In this document: piece by piece, positions 60,982-64,000 of the stretch
How positions within the stretch are numbered: position 1 is the first letter of the stretch
Layout: each line of letters starts with the position of its first letter
From: Qipengyuania qiaonensis
GTDB taxonomy: Bacteria > Pseudomonadota > Alphaproteobacteria > Sphingomonadales > Sphingomonadaceae
Assembly (NCBI RefSeq): GCF_019711515.1
Contig: NZ_JAIGNO010000011.1
Span: 21,745 to 85,744 of the forward strand
Direction of reading: 5' to 3'
Length of the DNA stretch: 64,000 nt
Position numbers and translations under genes: made by a program
The notes under the pieces: generated by a model
Database searches by the model: none
Told to the model about the DNA's origin: nothing
What the model saw: only the letters and a program-made list of their open reading frames with translations

Positions 60982-61871
60982 CGATCGATCCAGCACTAGC
61001 AATTACGGTCTGTATCTGCACTTTCCGGCGCGAAAGTATCGCGGACACCCTGCAATCGGTTGCGAATCTCGATCCGGCGCTGAGGCCGGTAGAAGTCGTT
61101 GTCGTAGACAATGATGAAACCGACCATGCGCGGACACGTATCGAGCAGGCGGGAGAGGCCGCGGGACTGCCCCTGCGCTACGTTCACGCACCGGCACGCA
61201 ACATTTCGATCGCGCGCAATGCCGCGCTCGATGCCTGCGAGACACGATGGGCGGCACTGATCGACGACGACGAGATCGCCCGGCCTGACTGGCTGACGGC
61301 ACTTGCCGCCCTGACCGGCAATGCCGAAGCGGTAATCGGCAGGTCGCAGGCCAGCTACTCGAACGAGCTGCCCGCATGGGTCGCCCGGTGCGACTTCCAT
61401 TCGAACCGGATCGAAGGCAGCACGGCGAACGCCTATACATCCAACGCGCTGCTCGACATCGACTTTGTTCGCGAGGCGGGCCTGCGCTTCCGGCTCGACC
61501 TCGGCCAGACCGGGGGTGAGGATACGCTATTCTTCCGCCAATTCGAACGTGCTGGCGGGCGTATCGTCTACCAGCCACTATCTGTGGTCGACGAGGAAGT
61601 TCCGGTTGCTCGAGCCAATATGCGCTGGGTTCTGCGCCGATCCTACCGTTCCGGCCAGACGCACGCCATGATCGCTGCGGAGCTCGCGCCACGGGATTAC
61701 GCCCGCCTACCGCTGACGGCGGGCGCCAAGCTCATCGCCTGCACCGCAATGGGCGTACTGAACTTGTGGCGCCCGACATCCGGACGGAGATGGCTGCGGC
61801 GCGGCGCCCTGCATGCCGGGGCGCTTGCTTATGTTATGAACCGGTCGACCTTGCGCGAATACGGATCCTAG
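60978..61871 (+). CDS. Family 2 glycosyltransferase, ExoM-like
   Basis: A 297-residue enzyme, GTG start overlapping the upstream stop (GTGA, 60978-60981). TVCICTFRRESIADTL, VVVDNDETD, RNISIARNAALD and LIDDDEIARPDW give the GT-A core with DDD metal motif near residue 97. The N-terminus CICTFRR resembles ExoM transferases. It converges on the GH16 gene with a 4-nt overlap. Confidence 0.88.
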   Translation: MTIDPALAITVCICTFRRESIADTLQSVANLDPALRPVEVVVVDNDETDHARTRIEQAGEAAGLPLRYVHAPARNISIARNAALDACETRWAALIDDDEIARPDWLTALAALTGNAEAVIGRSQASYSNELPAWVARCDFHSNRIEGSTANAYTSNALLDIDFVREAGLRFRLDLGQTGGEDTLFFRQFERAGGRIVYQPLSVVDEEVPVARANMRWVLRRSYRSGQTHAMIAAELAPRDYARLPLTAGAKLIACTAMGVLNLWRPTSGRRWLRRGALHAGALAYVMNRSTLREYGS

Positions 61872-62701
61872 GATCTGGGGCGATAGGTGTAGCCATGCAC
61901 CACCATCGTCATGTTCTCCTCATCGCCAAAACCATCCCAGGGTCCGGCCCAACTGACCAGATTGGCATAGCTCGGCTTGATCGCCCACATCTCGATCAGG
62001 GGCCGCATATCGCTCGTCGGGAAAGAAGTCAGGTCGGCCTTGGCAAACCGATGGACGACTTTGCCGTCGACCAACATCGTGATCGTCCCACCGTCCTGAT
62101 CGACTTCGATGCCAAGCCGCATCCGTCGCCCGCTCATATTCTGCCCCCAGAATAGCTGCACGGCATTCTCGCTATGCTGCCTGTTGGGGTAAGTATGAAC
62201 CGTGACCTGAAGCCCTTTGGTGCCGATGAATTCGAAGTCGATTTCGTCCCGAGTCTTTTGGTTGTATAGCCACAGGGGAGCGACGATCACACCCGACCGC
62301 AGCTGCGGCAGCGTGACGTCCACCTCCCATATGCCATCCGCGCTGGCCGGTGTGCCGTCCACCGCCTGCAGTTGGGGAGCACCCTTGCTGTCGAGTATCA
62401 GCACTATATTCCCATCCGGCTGAGGCAGGACGTGATCGTATTTCCACGGCAATGCACCGAACTGATTGGCCCATTCCGACGCATGCCAAGTTTTGGCAAA
62501 GTCCCATTTCTTCATGTCGGACAGATCGAGCGGAAGCAGCGTCTTGGACGCTTCGGCCGAAAGCGATTGCTGCGCTCCTGCTCCGCTTGCATTGCTATCG
62601 GCTTCCATCGTGAAGAAGCGCGCCTCGTCATGAGCTTCGGAGGCTTTGCCGCAGGCCGCCGTCGCCGCACCGAGAGCGACAATCGTGAGGGTTTTGGTCA
62701 T
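61868..62701 (-). CDS. GH16-family glycoside hydrolase lipoprotein (ExoK-like)
   Basis: A 277-residue protein starting MTKTLTIVALGAATAACGKAS; the cysteine after TAA makes it a likely lipoprotein. The catalytic GH16 signature KTRDEIDFEFIGTKG (ExDxxE: nucleophile and acid/base Glu) lies near residue 150, followed by LFWGQNMSGRRMRLGIEVDQ. GH16 enzymes cut beta-1,3/1,4 glucans and galactans, and ExoK trims succinoglycan to length. It is convergent with the EPS genes. A palindrome ACCCA-ATG-TGGGT lies at 62743-62755, upstream of its start. Confidence 0.85.
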   Translation of the reverse strand: MTKTLTIVALGAATAACGKASEAHDEARFFTMEADSNASGAGAQQSLSAEASKTLLPLDLSDMKKWDFAKTWHASEWANQFGALPWKYDHVLPQPDGNIVLILDSKGAPQLQAVDGTPASADGIWEVDVTLPQLRSGVIVAPLWLYNQKTRDEIDFEFIGTKGLQVTVHTYPNRQHSENAVQLFWGQNMSGRRMRLGIEVDQDGGTITMLVDGKVVHRFAKADLTSFPTSDMRPLIEMWAIKPSYANLVSWAGPWDGFGDEENMTMVVHGYTYRPRS

Positions 62702-62876
62702 TGCCCTGAGAATCCGGCTAGAGACAACGGAGTTGCATCCATACCCAATGTGGGTTCCAGAGCTCGCGAGCAGGCAGGCCGGTGGATTTGATTGTGAATC
62801 TCTCAAGAAAAGTCACCCCTGGCTTTCGATTTGAGGCACGAAAAGCGATTGCTTTATCCGTAAAAACCCTGAGGAT

Positions 62877-63878
62877 ATGACGTATAACCCCAAGGATGCT
62901 TCTTTAATGGTCGACAGACAACTTGATGCCAATCGCTATGCGCTCAACCGCCGTGTGCTGGTGACCGGAGGAGCCGGCTTTCTGGGATCGCATCTGTGCG
63001 ACCGATTGATCGATCGCGGCGACGAGGTCTTGTGCGTCGACAATTTTTTCACCGGATCGCGGACCAACATCGCGCATCTGCTCGACAATCCACGCTTTGA
63101 GCTCATGCGTCACGACATCACCTTCCCGTTATTCGTGGAAGTCGACGAGATTTACAACCTCGCCTGCCCCGCGTCGCCCGTGCGATATCAGTTCGATCCG
63201 GTCCAGACCACCAAGACGAGCGTAGTCGGTGCAATCAACATGCTGGGCCTTGCGAAGCGGCTGAGAATTCCAATCCTGCAGGCATCGACCAGCGAAGTCT
63301 ACGGCGATCCCGACGTGCACCCGCAAACCGAAAGCTATTGGGGCAACGTTAATCCCATCGGGCCGCGCAGTTGTTACGACGAGGGCAAGCGCTGCGCGGA
63401 AACGCTGTTTTTCGACTACCGCCGTCAGCACGATATGAACGTGAAGGTGGTCCGCATCTTCAACACTTATGGCCCGAGAATGCATCTCAATGATGGTCGC
63501 GTCGTCTCCAATTTCATCCTTCAGGCGTTGCGCGGCGAAGATATCACGGTGTTCGGCAGCGGCGAGCAATCGCGTTCGTTTTGCTATGTCGACGATCTGA
63601 TCGACGGAATGATCCGCATGATGGATACGCCACGGGACGTTTCCGGCCCGGTGAACATCGGAAACAATGGCGAGTTCACCATGCTCGAGCTTGCTGAGGC
63701 CGTTATCGAGTTGACGAGTAGTACATCCAAGGTGACCCATCTCAAGCTGCCGCAGGACGATCCTCGGCGCCGTTGCCCGGACACGTCGTACGCCGCCGAT
63801 CTGCTCGATTGGAAGGCCTCGACGCCGTTGCGAGAGGGGCTGATCCGGACGATCGCATATTTTCGCGAGTTCGTATGA
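62877..63878 (+). CDS. UDP-glucuronate decarboxylase (UDP-xylose synthase)
   Basis: A 333-residue extended [20 protein letters not shown] (NAD site), [18 protein letters not shown] and [18 protein letters not shown], all hallmarks of UXS, and the catalytic [11 protein letters not shown] (YxxxK). It converts UDP-glucuronate from Ugd to UDP-xylose. ATG 62877 is used; ATG 62907 has a better spaced AAGGA and is an alternative that would remove ten residues. It closes the polysaccharide region. Confidence 0.92.
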   Translation: MTYNPKDASLMVDRQLDANRYALNRRVLVTGGAGFLGSHLCDRLIDRGDEVLCVDNFFTGSRTNIAHLLDNPRFELMRHDITFPLFVEVDEIYNLACPASPVRYQFDPVQTTKTSVVGAINMLGLAKRLRIPILQASTSEVYGDPDVHPQTESYWGNVNPIGPRSCYDEGKRCAETLFFDYRRQHDMNVKVVRIFNTYGPRMHLNDGRVVSNFILQALRGEDITVFGSGEQSRSFCYVDDLIDGMIRMMDTPRDVSGPVNIGNNGEFTMLELAEAVIELTSSTSKVTHLKLPQDDPRRRCPDTSYAADLLDWKASTPLREGLIRTIAYFREFV

Positions 63879-63926
63879 TACCGAGCTGACCCTCCGGCCA
63901 AAGGACCTTTGGATCGAACCGCTCTA

Positions 63927-64000
63927 GGGTCTGTGGGGATTTAGGATTCCCATTTGCGTGGATTTGTGATTCACGCTTTGGATGGAACGCTTTGTACTGA
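63927..64000 (+). mobile_element. Left end of an IS5-family-like insertion sequence (truncated by window)
   Basis: After CTAG at 63924-63927 begins GGGTCTGTGGGGATTTAGG, resembling the terminal inverted repeat of IS5-family elements; CTAG (YTAR) is also the target preferred by that family. At 63982 an ATG opens a frame reading MERFVL, which matches the usual start of IS5-group transposases from sphingomonads as I remember them. The remaining element lies beyond the window. Confidence 0.55.
63982..64000 (+). CDS. Transposase, IS5-family-like, first codons only
   Basis: ATG at 63982 followed by five codons (MERFVL) to the edge of the window. The identification depends on the upstream terminal-repeat-like sequence and similarity of these few residues to IS5 transposase N-termini; there is too little sequence for certainty. 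Confidence 0.4.

Noticed and set aside
1..64000. CRISPR array, prophage or rRNA operon
   Set aside because: No regularly spaced direct repeats, no phage structural genes and no rRNA-like sequence were seen.

Overview
The window looks like a chromosomal segment of a Sphingomonadales bacterium, most likely an Erythrobacteraceae member. It is GC-rich and densely coded, with many 1-11 nt gene overlaps. It carries a crtY-crtI-crtB carotenoid operon, MipA/OmpV and DUF885 proteins, PD40-amidohydrolase proteins, and promoter strings resembling the alphaproteobacterial general-stress type. This placement rests on gene content and protein style only; there is no rRNA gene to confirm it.

Layout. 0-9.9 kb: a PD40-amidohydrolase protein that runs off the left edge, a LacI regulator, a PilZ protein, a flavin monooxygenase, a CinA-like protein and a large DUF2339 membrane protein. 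10-13.3 kb: translation and secretion genes (rplK-rplA, secE-nusG), all on the minus strand, interrupted by an oppositely oriented aspartyl protease. 13.5-21.5 kb: an AGCS amino-acid symporter, a GT87 membrane glycosyltransferase, a DUF885 protein, a second amidohydrolase, a MipA/OmpV protein and a DUF2059-like exported protein. 21.5-25.8 kb: crtY, crtI, a LOG-family gene and crtB, joined by three NTGA overlaps, the last of which implies a CTG start. 25.9-29.6 kb: a two-subunit acyl-CoA carboxylase with one palindromic repeat before it and another between its genes. 29.6-36.8 kb: two MFS transporters, dinB, NUDIX, pgl, dps, a GDT1-like membrane protein and an SDR.

36.9-63.9 kb is one long extracellular-polysaccharide region. 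Its left half (36.9-48.4 kb) has glycosyltransferases around a Wzm/Wzt ABC exporter plus galE and ugd. Its right half (48.8-62.7 kb) closely recalls the rhizobial succinoglycan (exo) gene set: an ExoY-like priming transferase, ExoA/ExoO/ExoM-like GT2 enzymes, an ExoP-like co-polymerase/BY-kinase, an ExoF/Wza-like lipoprotein, an O-antigen-polymerase-like protein, an outer-membrane barrel, a SleB-type cell-wall hydrolase and an ExoK-like GH16 enzyme. A UDP-xylose synthase follows. With GalE and Ugd it predicts precursor supply of UDP-galactose, UDP-glucuronate and UDP-xylose. No Wzx flippase is visible in the window.

The most interesting signal is regulatory. A near-perfect palindrome, TGCTGC-N3-GCAGCA, recurs in divergent intergenic regions of the polysaccharide region and nowhere else that I noticed by eye. 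It suggests an undescribed operator controlling the locus. One copy lies just downstream of a GGAAC-N17-CGTT string typical of general-stress sigma factor EcfG. The last 74 bases look like the left end of an IS5-family insertion sequence.
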